Shown piece after piece: positions 8,931 through 17,704 of a stretch of DNA of 64,000 bases; within the stretch, counting starts at the first letter, position 1; each line of letters begins with the position of its first letter. The stretch covers positions 2,290,501 to 2,354,500 of the forward strand of contig NZ_KE148312.1 of the NCBI RefSeq assembly GCF_000238055.2, read 5' to 3'. A program made the position numbers and the translations under genes. Source of the stretch: Oribacterium parvum ACB1 (GTDB lineage Bacteria > Bacillota > Clostridia > Lachnospirales > Lachnospiraceae). The notes below the pieces were generated by a model. It ran no database searches, was not told the DNA's origin, and saw only the letters and a list, made by a program, of their open reading frames with translations.

Positions 8931-9797
8931 TTATGCTTTTCCGCCACAACCGAAAAGCGCAATTTTTTTCTTACATTCCTCAACAATCGCTTCAGCACCC
9001 GGTTTTAAAAGCTTTCTCGGATCGAAGCCCTTGCCCTTTTTATCCTCTCCCGCTTCAATATACTCTCTGGTAGCCTTTGCAAACACAAGCTGAAGCTCCG
9101 TATTTACATTAATCTTCGCTACACCAAGAGAAATTGCCTTCTTAATCTGGTCATCAGGAATGCCGGTACCGCCATGTAAAACCAAAGGCATCTTATCTCC
9201 TACTGCTTTTTTGATTTCTGCTAAGGTTTCAAAGGAAAGTCCCTTCCAGTTCTCCGGATATATACCGTGAATGTTACCGATACCTGCTGCAAGGAAGTCT
9301 ACGCCAAGATCAGCAATCTTCTTGCATTCCTCCGGATCCGCGCATTCTCCCATTCCGATAACACCGTCTTCTTCACCACCGATGGCACCGACTTCCGCCT
9401 CAATGGAAAGCCCTGCCTTATGTGCTGCAGCAACCAGTTCTTTTGTCTTTTCAATGTTCTCTTCAATAGCAAAATGAGAACCGTCGAACATAATGGATGT
9501 AAAGCCGGCCTTAATGCAACTGTAGCATCCGTCATAACTGCCGTGGTCCAAGTGAAGTGCCACGGGAACTGTAATTCCCAAGCTCTTATCCATAGCCTTC
9601 ACCATAGCTGTCACGGTTTCAAAACCGCACATATACTTTCCGGCCCCCTCGGATACTCCTAAAATAACCGGAGACTTTACCTCCTCGCAAGCCAGTAAAA
9701 TGGATTTGGTCCACTCTAAGTTGTTGATATTAAACTGCGGTACTGCATAGTGACCGGCAAGTGCCTTATCCAGCATTTCTTTTGCGCTAACTAACAT
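8931..9797 (-). CDS. fba: Class II fructose-1,6-bisphosphate aldolase
   Basis: Zinc-dependent glycolytic enzyme of 288 residues that splits fructose-1,6-bisphosphate into DHAP and glyceraldehyde-3-phosphate. AAGGAGG precedes ATG 9797. The catalytic Asp and first zinc ligand are in HLDHGS (Asp84, His85). Other ligands lie in EAEVGAIGG, NIHGIY (His177) and VLHGGTG (His208), and NVNTELQ closes the phosphate site. Tagatose-bisphosphate aldolases (GatY/KbaY) are close relatives; the general sequence favours Fba. It is flanked by thrC upstream and glnN downstream and appears monocistronic. Confidence 0.9.
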   Translation of the reverse strand: MLVSAKEMLDKALAGHYAVPQFNINNLEWTKSILLACEEVKSPVILGVSEGAGKYMCGFETVTAMVKAMDKSLGITVPVALHLDHGSYDGCYSCIKAGFTSIMFDGSHFAIEENIEKTKELVAAAHKAGLSIEAEVGAIGGEEDGVIGMGECADPEECKKIADLGVDFLAAGIGNIHGIYPENWKGLSFETLAEIKKAVGDKMPLVLHGGTGIPDDQIKKAISLGVAKINVNTELQLVFAKATREYIEAGEDKKGKGFDPRKLLKPGAEAIVEECKKKIALFGCGGKA

Positions 9798-9837
9798 AAA
9801 TCCTCCTTATTCTCTCTTTCTTTTACCCTGAAATAGT

Positions 9838-9862
9838 ACAGTGCAGTTCATCACTGCATTGT
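9838..9862. promoter_or_regulatory. Short dyad upstream of fba
   Basis: ACAGTGCAGT (9838-9847) and ACTGCATTGT (9853-9862) form a 10-base inverted repeat with one G-T pair around TCATC. It sits about 40-65 bases upstream of the fba start. It may be an operator or leader hairpin; there is no T-run. Confidence 0.3.
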
Positions 9863-9907
9863 AGAAAAATTCACAAATACGCTGTGAGTGTAGCACAAAA
9901 TTCCCCC

Positions 9908-11386
9908 TTAGGAAAGCAGGAAATGAGAAATGGTTAACTTCATATCCGGAACAGTACAAACCGTATTATGGCGCACTTCGCTTTCCATTACATCCCTGAT
10001 AACTTCCGGCATGGGTTTCTTCCAAAGCTCCGCAACGGACTGAATTGCAGCATAGACATCCTCCGGCACGTACTCTTTTAAAGCTCGAAGTACGGTCTGA
10101 GAGAACTTATAAGGACTTGCAGTGGAAACAATTAATAATTTTTCCTTATTCCCGCTCTCATAGGCATAATGGTCTGCTAAAAGCTTTGCCATAGCGGTAT
10201 GCGGGTCAAGAATATATCCGGTCTCTTTGAAGGTTTGGAAGATAGTTACGCTTCCCTCTCCATCCCTTCCGAATCCACTGTAGAATTCTTCTTCCAGTTT
10301 TTTCTGCATTTCTTCCGAAATCTGATATCTTCCTCTCTCATTTAAATCCTTCATATAAGCCTCGATATCCTTTTCCTTACGGTTTACCGCATACAAAAGT
10401 CTTTCCAGATTGGAAGAAATCAAAATATCCATAGAAGGAGAAGTAGTAAGATGGAAGGGCCTGTTCTTATCATAAATACCGGTATGGAAGAAATCGGTCA
10501 AAACCTTGTTTTCATTGGAAGCACAAAGCAATGTTCCAAGAGGCAATCCCATTTCCTTCGCAAAATAAGCAGCTAAAATATTGCCAAAGTTTCCTGTCGG
10601 TACGGAAACAGTCAACTTTTCTCCTTCGGAAAGCTCTCCCTGCTTTAGTAGCTGACAGTATGCATAAACATAGTATACAATCTGTGGAACCAAACGCCCG
10701 ATATTAATAGAGTTCGCAGAAGAAAGACGATAACCCTTCTTTAAAAGCTCAGCCCTATATTCTTCATCAGCAAAAATCCGCTTTACGCCACTCTGCGCAT
10801 CATCGAAGTTTCCTAAAATAGCAGCAACATGAGTATTTTTACCCTTTTGCACCTTCATCTGCCGCTCTTGGAAATCGGATACACCATCTTTAGGATAGAA
10901 TACAATAATCTCCGTTCCTTCCACATCACTAAAGCCCTCCATGGCAGCCTTTCCCGTATCTCCGGAAGTGGCGGTCAGGATGACAATTTTCTCTTTAATG
11001 TTGTTTTTTCTTGTGCTGACTTTAAGCAGATACGGTAAAATCGACAAAGCCATATCCTTAAATGCCAGTGTTTTTCCGTGAAACAACTCCAAATAGAAGA
11101 ATTTACCTTCCTTTACAACAGGGGCGATTTCCGGACAGTCAAACTTGTCATCATACGCACTACGGATACAGAAGCGAAGTTCTTCCTCAGTAAAATCCGT
11201 AAGATACAGCTTCATCATCTCATAGGCAAGATCCTGATAGCTTAGTTCAGAAAGCTCTCGGAGAGATTTAGAGAGCTTAGGTATGGAATCCGGTACAAAC
11301 AGTCCTCCATCCGCCGCTAGTCCCTTTACAATCGCCAAAGAAGGGCTCACTCCTCTTTCTCCGCCTCGTGTAGATTGGTAATCCAT
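9908..11386 (-). CDS. thrC: Threonine synthase
   Basis: PLP enzyme of 492 residues that converts O-phosphohomoserine to threonine. ATG 11386 follows AAAGGAG. The N-terminal MDYQSTRGGE and AADGGLFVPD are characteristic of the long threonine synthase class found in many bacteria and fungi. The PLP lysine is Lys110 in GKTLAFKDMA, and the phosphate and cofactor loop is TATSGDTGKAAMEG. No threonine-pathway neighbours are present. A 7-base dyad (11411-11426, CCCTTTT/AAAAGGG) lies in the leader just upstream of the ribosome binding site; its significance is unclear. Confidence 0.93.
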   Translation of the reverse strand: MDYQSTRGGERGVSPSLAIVKGLAADGGLFVPDSIPKLSKSLRELSELSYQDLAYEMMKLYLTDFTEEELRFCIRSAYDDKFDCPEIAPVVKEGKFFYLELFHGKTLAFKDMALSILPYLLKVSTRKNNIKEKIVILTATSGDTGKAAMEGFSDVEGTEIIVFYPKDGVSDFQERQMKVQKGKNTHVAAILGNFDDAQSGVKRIFADEEYRAELLKKGYRLSSANSINIGRLVPQIVYYVYAYCQLLKQGELSEGEKLTVSVPTGNFGNILAAYFAKEMGLPLGTLLCASNENKVLTDFFHTGIYDKNRPFHLTTSPSMDILISSNLERLLYAVNRKEKDIEAYMKDLNERGRYQISEEMQKKLEEEFYSGFGRDGEGSVTIFQTFKETGYILDPHTAMAKLLADHYAYESGNKEKLLIVSTASPYKFSQTVLRALKEYVPEDVYAAIQSVAELWKKPMPEVIRDVMESEVRHNTVCTVPDMKLTISHFLLS

Positions 11387-11535
11387 ACTTTTCTCCTTTA
11401 CTATAATATCCCCTTTTCCAAAAGGGTCTCAATCTTAATTCTTAATAAGCCAAAGATAAACTCTTCATGCCGTAGCTAATTACCCATCCTGTCATCTTTT
11501 CCCCTTCCCTGCGAAATACTTTTCAAAAGAATATC

Positions 11536-12270
11536 CTACTTTTCTTCCCTTGTAAACAAGGGATTTCTTGCCTGGAAACGACTCTCCATGGTTTTCTTAC
11601 TGACCACAATACAAAGAAAAGTAAGAAGCAATAGGAAGAGAAGAAAAAACAGAATTCCGTGAATCATGTAGTTGGTTTTTTGCAAACTATAAATTCCGTA
11701 AAAAAACAAACCGTAAAGCAAAAAACTGAAGCCATACGCAAAAATACTGGCATAGGCAATATTTCTAGCCAAGAGACTGCATGCAATTCCCAAGGCACTG
11801 AGAAACAGGCAGGAAATCCCATAGGTCAAGAAATACAAGAAAAGATAGAGATTGGGAATTCCGCTGTAAATATACACGGTAGCAAGAAACGGGAGGGAAG
11901 ATATGGCCAAAGTCCCCAAGGTACTAATTTCCGAAAAAAGCTTCCCGAAGATAATGCTTTTACTGTCCAGGTCCGTGCCGAGGAGGAGCTCAAGCATATT
12001 CTGCTCTTCTTCCATACTCAAACCGGACACTGTAATTGCCGGCGCAAGAAGGAGCAGAAGAAGAAAAAGGCCAACTGCCACAAAATAGTATATTTGCAAA
12101 AAGGCGGAATAACGAATCTCTCCTGTTTGCAGTCCATTCAGAGAAATGTAATACAGATTACTGATAAACAAAATCAGAAGAATAAGGTTGGTAAAGGAAA
12201 TCAAAAGGGGCAAAAAAAGTCCACGGTTGAACAGTAATGTTTCCTTTCGCCAAATCGGATTTTCATTCAT
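11536..12270 (-). CDS. ABC-2-type transporter permease
   Basis: Integral membrane protein of 244 residues with six predicted transmembrane segments. The open frame extends to 12372, but ATG 12270 (MNENPIWRKETLLFNRGLFL) fits better: AGGAG lies 11 bases upstream and the start overlaps the stop of the ATPase gene by 8 bases, implying translational coupling. The motif LSMEEEQNMLELLLGTDLDS matches the conserved cytoplasmic coupling helix of ABC-2 permeases of the NosY/GldF kind, where E-K-E-G-T-L-E-L-L is usual. It is the last gene of the two-component/ABC cassette. Substrate is unknown. Confidence 0.8.
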   Translation of the reverse strand: MNENPIWRKETLLFNRGLFLPLLISFTNLILLILFISNLYYISLNGLQTGEIRYSAFLQIYYFVAVGLFLLLLLLAPAITVSGLSMEEEQNMLELLLGTDLDSKSIIFGKLFSEISTLGTLAISSLPFLATVYIYSGIPNLYLFLYFLTYGISCLFLSALGIACSLLARNIAYASIFAYGFSFLLYGLFFYGIYSLQKTNYMIHGILFFLLFLLLLTFLCIVVSKKTMESRFQARNPLFTREEK

Positions 12271-13204
12271 AGGAAATGATACTCCTTTCATCCTTTGCTT
12301 CTTTTCCCAAAATATTTTCCATACTTCCCGCCTCTCTATAGAAAGAGTGGAGACAAATCCCTGCATCCACAATTCGCCTTAAAAGCTCCGCCTCTTCTCT
12401 CGCGTTCCCCTTAAAACGGATGTGAATTTCATTTTCCTTCAGACTGATAGACTTCACCTTTTTATCCTCTTTTAAGAGGCTTAATATATCTGTCCGTCTG
12501 CCCTCAACCTGAATCACTATAGGATTCTGCTCACTGACCTCTCGAAAAATTGTAGACACCGATCCTTTTCGAATCACCTTTCCCTGATGAAGAAAGGCCA
12601 GGTGTGTACAAAGGTCCGAAAAATCGGAAAGACTGGAACCGGTCATAAAAATACTCTTTCCCTGCTCCGCATAGTCTAATAGCATCCCTTTGATTTCCGT
12701 TGCGGTCCGAATATCCATAGATACCATCGGCTCGTCCAAGACTAAAATCTTCGGCTCATGCAGCATGGCACGAACCAAGGAAAGTTTCTGAAACACCGCC
12801 TTGGGAAGTACTTCCATAGGGCTATTTTCCCATGAGCTGATATCTGCAAGCTCCATCAGCATATGAATCCGGGATCGAATCTTACTGTCTTCCATGTGAT
12901 AGCAGGACGCAAAAAACTGCAAATACTCAAAGACCTCCATCTTTGGATATCGTCCAAGAACCTGTGGAACATAACCCAAACGTCTTTTTAGTCTTCTCAC
13001 TCCGCTTCCTGCTTCCATGTCATCTATCATGATAGTTCCTTCATCCGGAGACTGGAGTCCCATAAGAAGCTTCACTACCGTCGTTTTCCCGGAATCCGCC
13101 AATCCTAAGAGACCGAAAATTTCTCCTGTCTCTATTTTTAAGGAAAAATCCTCCAGAACCAGATAATTGCCAAAGCTCTTTTTTACATTTACAAACTCTA
13201 TCAT
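12263..13204 (-). CDS. ABC transporter ATP-binding protein with degenerate signature motif
   Basis: Nucleotide-binding domain of 313 residues. Walker A is intact (GLADSGKT, 34-41), as are the Q-loop (Gln81) and Walker B (ILVLDE, 153-158). The ABC signature, usually LSGGQ or LSKGM, reads LPKAVFQ (133-139), and the switch histidine, usually in SSH or STH, is replaced (FMTGSSLSD, about 187-194). The D-loop is VSMD. These residues complete the opposing ATP site, so ATP may bind but be hydrolysed poorly. A C-terminal region of about 90 residues follows. The gene overlaps its upstream neighbour by 4 bases (ATGA) and the permease by 8. Loss of activity is inference. Confidence 0.85.
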   Translation of the reverse strand: MIEFVNVKKSFGNYLVLEDFSLKIETGEIFGLLGLADSGKTTVVKLLMGLQSPDEGTIMIDDMEAGSGVRRLKRRLGYVPQVLGRYPKMEVFEYLQFFASCYHMEDSKIRSRIHMLMELADISSWENSPMEVLPKAVFQKLSLVRAMLHEPKILVLDEPMVSMDIRTATEIKGMLLDYAEQGKSIFMTGSSLSDFSDLCTHLAFLHQGKVIRKGSVSTIFREVSEQNPIVIQVEGRRTDILSLLKEDKKVKSISLKENEIHIRFKGNAREEAELLRRIVDAGICLHSFYREAGSMENILGKEAKDERSIISYE

Positions 13205-15600
13205 CCTATCTCCTCCTTGGCACTAATGGTAATCATGGGAAGGAGTTGTCTGATTTCCGGAGACGCAAGGGACTCTTTGGAAATAAAACGAAGCTTCAAT
13301 TCATTTTTTTCATTCAAATAGGGCTTTAAACGTGTACCGCTTAAAACGCCCTCTTCCTTTCCGATGCTGTCATAGCCTCCGGTAAGATGATTATAAATAG
13401 CCATATTTCCTTGAAAATTCATTAAAAGGCGGTTACCGTCCGCTTCCACATCCAACCTCTCAAAGGAAATACTCTCTATCTTTTCTTCCTCCCCGAGATT
13501 GTAGACAATTTCCAGCGGAATCATGGGATTCATGGTATTGGTGCCGGTGTCGAACTCCCCGCTTTCAATGTAGGGATCCCGGGAAAGGGCACTGTATTCT
13601 TTGACTCCTCCCTCACTTCTCTTCAGTTCCATGGATGCGGAAACGATACTGATACCGTATTGTTCCAAGTTTTTCTTTCCGATTCCTTTTTCTTTCACGG
13701 AGCTGTCCATAAATTCCGGACCATCCTCTCTGGCAATCGCAAAAAATCGGGCATCCGGAAAATAACCATGAATCTGCTCTCCTAAAATAAAGCGGATAAA
13801 ATTTTTACTGTTTCCCATAAATAAAAGAGTACTGAGGTAATCAAAGTCGCCGATGGGAACTGCTGTGGATTCCAAACCTCCAAGCTGCACGCTTTGTCCT
13901 TTTTCCAGTTTACCCAGCTTAATAATTCTGCCATAGAGAAGAATAAAAGCATCGGAAAGGGTATATTCTGTATTATTGGTCAATTCACCGGAAAGGACTC
14001 CTCCAAAATAAGCTACACTTCCCTCTATCACGCCTTTATTATTGGGAACCTTTTTATTTAAAAGAAAATAATGCGGACTGAAGGGCTTCCCATTTTGAAT
14101 GTCTATAACGGATTTTTCACGCTCCTGCAGAATTTCCGTACGACTCAGGTTTTCCTCTTTTCTTAAAACGCCCAAGTCTCCGGTATAGTCCAAGCCTTTC
14201 AGGATTGGATTTACCGTATATTCCGCTTGAATTCCCAGAGAAAAGTTGCGTTCTTCCGGAGAACGCAGATTAATATAATTTTCCTCATCTACACTCTCTT
14301 TGTTCAGCTGCAGAAGCTTTACATACGAAATAAAGCTTCCGTTAAAGCGAGTTCCCATGCCCAGCGCCCATATCAAAAGTGTACCGAAGAGCGCCAAAAG
14401 AATAATACTGGGACGATATGCTCTTAGGGAATGTTGCTTACGCATAAGAAAATAAAGACCGGGCCCTACAAGAATCAGATAGCAAAGTAAAATAATAAAA
14501 TATAAAGGAATGGACGGCAGCTTTGATAAATCGGATAGATTCATCAGCTCTTCCAAATCCCAATACTGTTTTAGGCTCCGCTCCGATGCGGAAACAGAGA
14601 GGGTATCCAATCGGTTTTGCCCATAAATCTGAAGAAACAAACGACCGATGTAACTACTGTCTTCCGTCGCATAACGTTCCAACTGCAATAAATCATAGCC
14701 CAGAACAGCCAGAAGACCGTTTCCTATGGGACAAACGGAAAGAAACGGGGTTCCCTCCGAAAACGCGCTTTCCCTTCCTCCCTTCAAATAAATCGGAGAA
14801 CTCGTAAGATTTTCCGTACTTCCTGTGCCAAGTCCTTCCTCATCAAAGGTTCCGCTGCCCGTTTTCTCTTCTCCCAAAAAGAGACTGCGGTTTTGAAAAT
14901 CAAGTGGCGTTGCCAAGAAAGATGAAAAATCCTCTGAAAGTGTCTGCATCCCATTCTCGGATAAAGAAAAAAGCAGAACTCCTCCGTGTTCTACATAATG
15001 CTTAAGACTCTCCCTTTCCTGCTCTTCCAGGGAGGAAAGATCAAAATTCCGGATCAGCAACATGTCTAAAAGATAGAGATCCGCCTCCTCTTTAGGGAAG
15101 TTGTCTCCGGTAAAATTTAACACACGGGTTTTTAAAAGACCGTCATTTACCCTTGCATTTTGTAAAAAGCTGATGTTATCCCCATTTTGGGAAAGTACTC
15201 CAATCAAAAGTTCTGCGTCGGATCCGGAAATATCCAGACCGACTCGGCGAGATACCAACTGTTCTTTTTTTAAGTTTTCCACACTTAAAAAAAGCTGATT
15301 CACTCCGGAAGGAAGCATAAAATTCTTGTCTACTTCCTTCAGACTGTTTCCTTCCACCACCAGCGGATAAGAATATTGAATAATATGTTTTCCGGATTCC
15401 GCAAGGATAATATTCAAAGTACCCGAAAAAGCCTGCTCTTCCGTATTCTCTATCTTAATCTGTAGGGGCAGATTCCGCCCCGCCTTCGCCGTATTCTGAA
15501 TTCCGTAATGCAGACTCATATTCAGTCCGTCAGCAAATCCTCTTATCGAAAAAAAGAAAAGAAAACAGAAAAAGAGAATCAGTAAATAGTTTTTTTTCAA
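13201..15600 (-). CDS. Large signal-peptide membrane protein, ABC-auxiliary (GldG-like) type
   Basis: 799 residues. The start is TTG 15600 preceded by GAGGGG; the N-terminus MKKNYLLILFFCFLFFFS is a signal peptide. The first 350 residues form an extracytoplasmic region with Ig-like early strands and then a Rossmann/GATase-like segment (LDMLLIRNFDLSSLEEQERE, then YVEHGGVLLFS) lacking a catalytic cysteine. Two adjacent transmembrane segments lie at about 365-385 and 397-415. The rest is a second extracytoplasmic domain. This resembles the auxiliary subunit of GldA-GldF-GldG-like ABC systems; I do not recognise a named family with certainty. It is coupled to the ATPase gene by a 4-base overlap. 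Confidence 0.7.
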   Translation of the reverse strand: MKKNYLLILFFCFLFFFSIRGFADGLNMSLHYGIQNTAKAGRNLPLQIKIENTEEQAFSGTLNIILAESGKHIIQYSYPLVVEGNSLKEVDKNFMLPSGVNQLFLSVENLKKEQLVSRRVGLDISGSDAELLIGVLSQNGDNISFLQNARVNDGLLKTRVLNFTGDNFPKEEADLYLLDMLLIRNFDLSSLEEQERESLKHYVEHGGVLLFSLSENGMQTLSEDFSSFLATPLDFQNRSLFLGEEKTGSGTFDEEGLGTGSTENLTSSPIYLKGGRESAFSEGTPFLSVCPIGNGLLAVLGYDLLQLERYATEDSSYIGRLFLQIYGQNRLDTLSVSASERSLKQYWDLEELMNLSDLSKLPSIPLYFIILLCYLILVGPGLYFLMRKQHSLRAYRPSIILLALFGTLLIWALGMGTRFNGSFISYVKLLQLNKESVDEENYINLRSPEERNFSLGIQAEYTVNPILKGLDYTGDLGVLRKEENLSRTEILQEREKSVIDIQNGKPFSPHYFLLNKKVPNNKGVIEGSVAYFGGVLSGELTNNTEYTLSDAFILLYGRIIKLGKLEKGQSVQLGGLESTAVPIGDFDYLSTLLFMGNSKNFIRFILGEQIHGYFPDARFFAIAREDGPEFMDSSVKEKGIGKKNLEQYGISIVSASMELKRSEGGVKEYSALSRDPYIESGEFDTGTNTMNPMIPLEIVYNLGEEEKIESISFERLDVEADGNRLLMNFQGNMAIYNHLTGGYDSIGKEEGVLSGTRLKPYLNEKNELKLRFISKESLASPEIRQLLPMITISAKEEIG

Positions 15601-15621
15601 TCTTTTCTTCCCCTCTTTCCG

Positions 15622-16896
15622 CTAAATTTTTCGCCTTTTAAGCTGTGTTGCTCCCGATGCCTTTCCATCTTCCGCATCATTACGTATTCCCCTTCTTGGC
15701 ACTTCCTTTTGCTTTTCCCTTTGCCTGCCCTTATTTTCCGAAGTTTTCATCCCTCCCTCAAAAAGGCTTTTTTCCTCTTCGTACTCCAATGGCAGGGTAA
15801 CAATGAATCGGGTACCTGATAAGTCGGACTTTGCCTCTACAGAGCCATGATGCATTTCTGCAATATTTTTTACAATGGCAAGTCCCAAGCCTGTTCCTCC
15901 GGTGCTTGTAGAACGGGAGGATTCCACCCTATAGAACTTATCAAAGATGTAGGGAAGCTCTTTCTCGGGAATAGCATAACCAAAGTTCAATACCGTGATA
16001 CGAACCAGTTTTTTTTCCTTTCGAAGACGAATTTTTACCATTTTTCCATCCGCACCGTATTTTATAGCGTTGGTAATCAAATTATCAAAAAGTCTAACGA
16101 GAAGATCCCCATCTCCGTCAATATATAATTTTTTTACATTGGAGGTAAACTCATAATTCAGATTGTTTTTTTCAAAGTTCGGATAGGATTCCTCTATCAG
16201 CTGAGAAAGAAGCTCCACCAGATTTAATGTAATGATATTCATATTCATCTTTCCATACGAAAGCTTAGTGAAGCCAAAAAGTTCTTCAATCAGTTTTTGC
16301 AGACGAAGCGCCTTATTATATACAATCTCCAAATAATGCTCTTTCATCTCCTCATTCACGGATTGACTATTTTTAATCAAATCAAGGTACCCTAAAATAG
16401 AAGTAAGAGGCGTCCGTAAATCATGGGCTATATTTGTAATCAAATCTGTTTTGGACTGTTCATTGCTTTTTTCCAGTTCTATATGCCGAGACAATTCCTC
16501 TTCCATAAGACGAATACTTTCCGCAATATGAGCAATTTCTCCTTCTCCGCTAATATCCACTTCCGTTTGGAAATCACCGGCAGAAATCTGCTTTACCGCT
16601 CTTGCGAGTTTTTCAATGTCTCTTGCCGTCTTTCTCTGAAGAAAAAGGAAGCAAAGCGAAAACAGGACTATGCCTAAAAGTACAAAAAGCAGGATGCTGA
16701 TTGTACCTGCAAAGGCAAAGCCCTGAACAAGGGGGTGGTCGTTCCCCATTTGATAAAGATAATTGGTATAAGAGCTGATGTTAAAAACCAGAAAACACTC
16801 CACCACTCCGGTAAAAATGGCAGACATCCCCACATGGAGAAGAATCTGCATCATATAACCTCTTCCGAAATGGTGCGTTAATCTATCTTTGTCCAC
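15622..16896 (-). CDS. Sensor histidine kinase
   Basis: 424 residues. The start is GTG 16896, with AGGAG 7 bases upstream. Two transmembrane segments (about 18-40 and 63-87) enclose only about 22 residues outside, so it may sense within the membrane or through a partner. A HAMP domain covers 88-140. The phosphorylated His158 is in NIAHDLRTPLTSILGYLD, followed by the N box (DNLITNAIKYGA), G1 region and GGTGLGLAIVK. It resembles VanS-class kinases. A basic, low-complexity C-terminal tail of about 40 residues is unusual. It sits 10 bases downstream of the regulator gene and 21 bases upstream of the large membrane protein, so it probably controls the ABC cassette. Confidence 0.9.
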   Translation of the reverse strand: MDKDRLTHHFGRGYMMQILLHVGMSAIFTGVVECFLVFNISSYTNYLYQMGNDHPLVQGFAFAGTISILLFVLLGIVLFSLCFLFLQRKTARDIEKLARAVKQISAGDFQTEVDISGEGEIAHIAESIRLMEEELSRHIELEKSNEQSKTDLITNIAHDLRTPLTSILGYLDLIKNSQSVNEEMKEHYLEIVYNKALRLQKLIEELFGFTKLSYGKMNMNIITLNLVELLSQLIEESYPNFEKNNLNYEFTSNVKKLYIDGDGDLLVRLFDNLITNAIKYGADGKMVKIRLRKEKKLVRITVLNFGYAIPEKELPYIFDKFYRVESSRSTSTGGTGLGLAIVKNIAEMHHGSVEAKSDLSGTRFIVTLPLEYEEEKSLFEGGMKTSENKGRQREKQKEVPRRGIRNDAEDGKASGATQLKRRKI

Positions 16897-16906
16897 TTAA
16901 GAACTC

Positions 16907-17608
16907 CTATTTCTCAATCTTATATCCTACACCCCAGACAGTGGTAATGATCTTATCCTCTCTCTGGTCTTCCTTCATCTTTCCGCGCAGTCTCCGGATA
17001 TGGACCATAACCGTATTATTCGCCTCGTAAACCTTTTCATTCCATACCTTTTCAAAGATTTCATCGGTAGAAAAGACTTTTCCGGGGTGGGAAGCCAGAA
17101 GGAAAAGAATATCAAATTCAATAGGAGTGAGTTTTATCTCTTCCTCATCAATAATCACCTTATGGTTGTCTTTATTGATGTGCATATTTCGAATATTGAT
17201 TTCGTTATTGATGTAATTTGTTCCCGCATTGGGGTTTAACTGTGTATAGCGGCGAAGCTGAGACTTCACTCTTGCCGTTAATTCCAAAGGATTAAAAGGC
17301 TTGGTAACATAGTCATCCGCACCGCCCGTAAGTCCCACAATCTTATCCAGATCCTCAGACTTAGCGGAAAGCATAATCACGGGGATATTGGAGCTCTCCC
17401 GAATCTTTCTGCACATTTCCAAACCGTTCATCCCCGGCATCATGACATCCAAAAGAACGAGATGAATTTCTTCTTCACCGAGTATCCTTAGACCTTCTTC
17501 CGCATTGTAGGCTTTAAATACCTTATATCCGTCGGAAACCAGATAGATTTCTACAAGCTCCGCAATTTCTTTTTCATCGTCAACAACCAGTATATTAATC
17601 TGCTGCAT
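16907..17608 (-). CDS. OmpR/VanR-family response regulator
   Basis: 233 residues. ATG 17608 (MQQINILVVDDEKE) is chosen because AAGGAGG lies 9 bases upstream; the ten-codon upstream extension lacks a ribosome binding site. The receiver domain has the acidic pair Asp10-Asp11, phospho-acceptor Asp54 in LLDVMMPGMNG and the lysine of YVTKPFNPLEL. The C-terminal winged helix (LTPIEFDILFLLASHPGKVF, then VHIRRLRGKM) binds DNA. It is the first gene of the five-gene kinase/ABC unit and is the presumed regulator of it. Confidence 0.93.
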   Translation of the reverse strand: MQQINILVVDDEKEIAELVEIYLVSDGYKVFKAYNAEEGLRILGEEEIHLVLLDVMMPGMNGLEMCRKIRESSNIPVIMLSAKSEDLDKIVGLTGGADDYVTKPFNPLELTARVKSQLRRYTQLNPNAGTNYINNEINIRNMHINKDNHKVIIDEEEIKLTPIEFDILFLLASHPGKVFSTDEIFEKVWNEKVYEANNTVMVHIRRLRGKMKEDQREDKIITTVWGVGYKIEK

Positions 17609-17704
17609 ACAATTAATCCTCCTTATGCTTTCCGGCATACAGTCTCAGTTTACCCAATTAGAGAAGCTCATGGCAAGTCTTTCCCTATTTTTTCACAAAA
17701 TATT

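Noticed and set aside
11659-12237. Plus-strand frame of 192 codons
   Set aside because: Antisense to the ABC-2 permease, whose membrane segments and coupling motif are clear.
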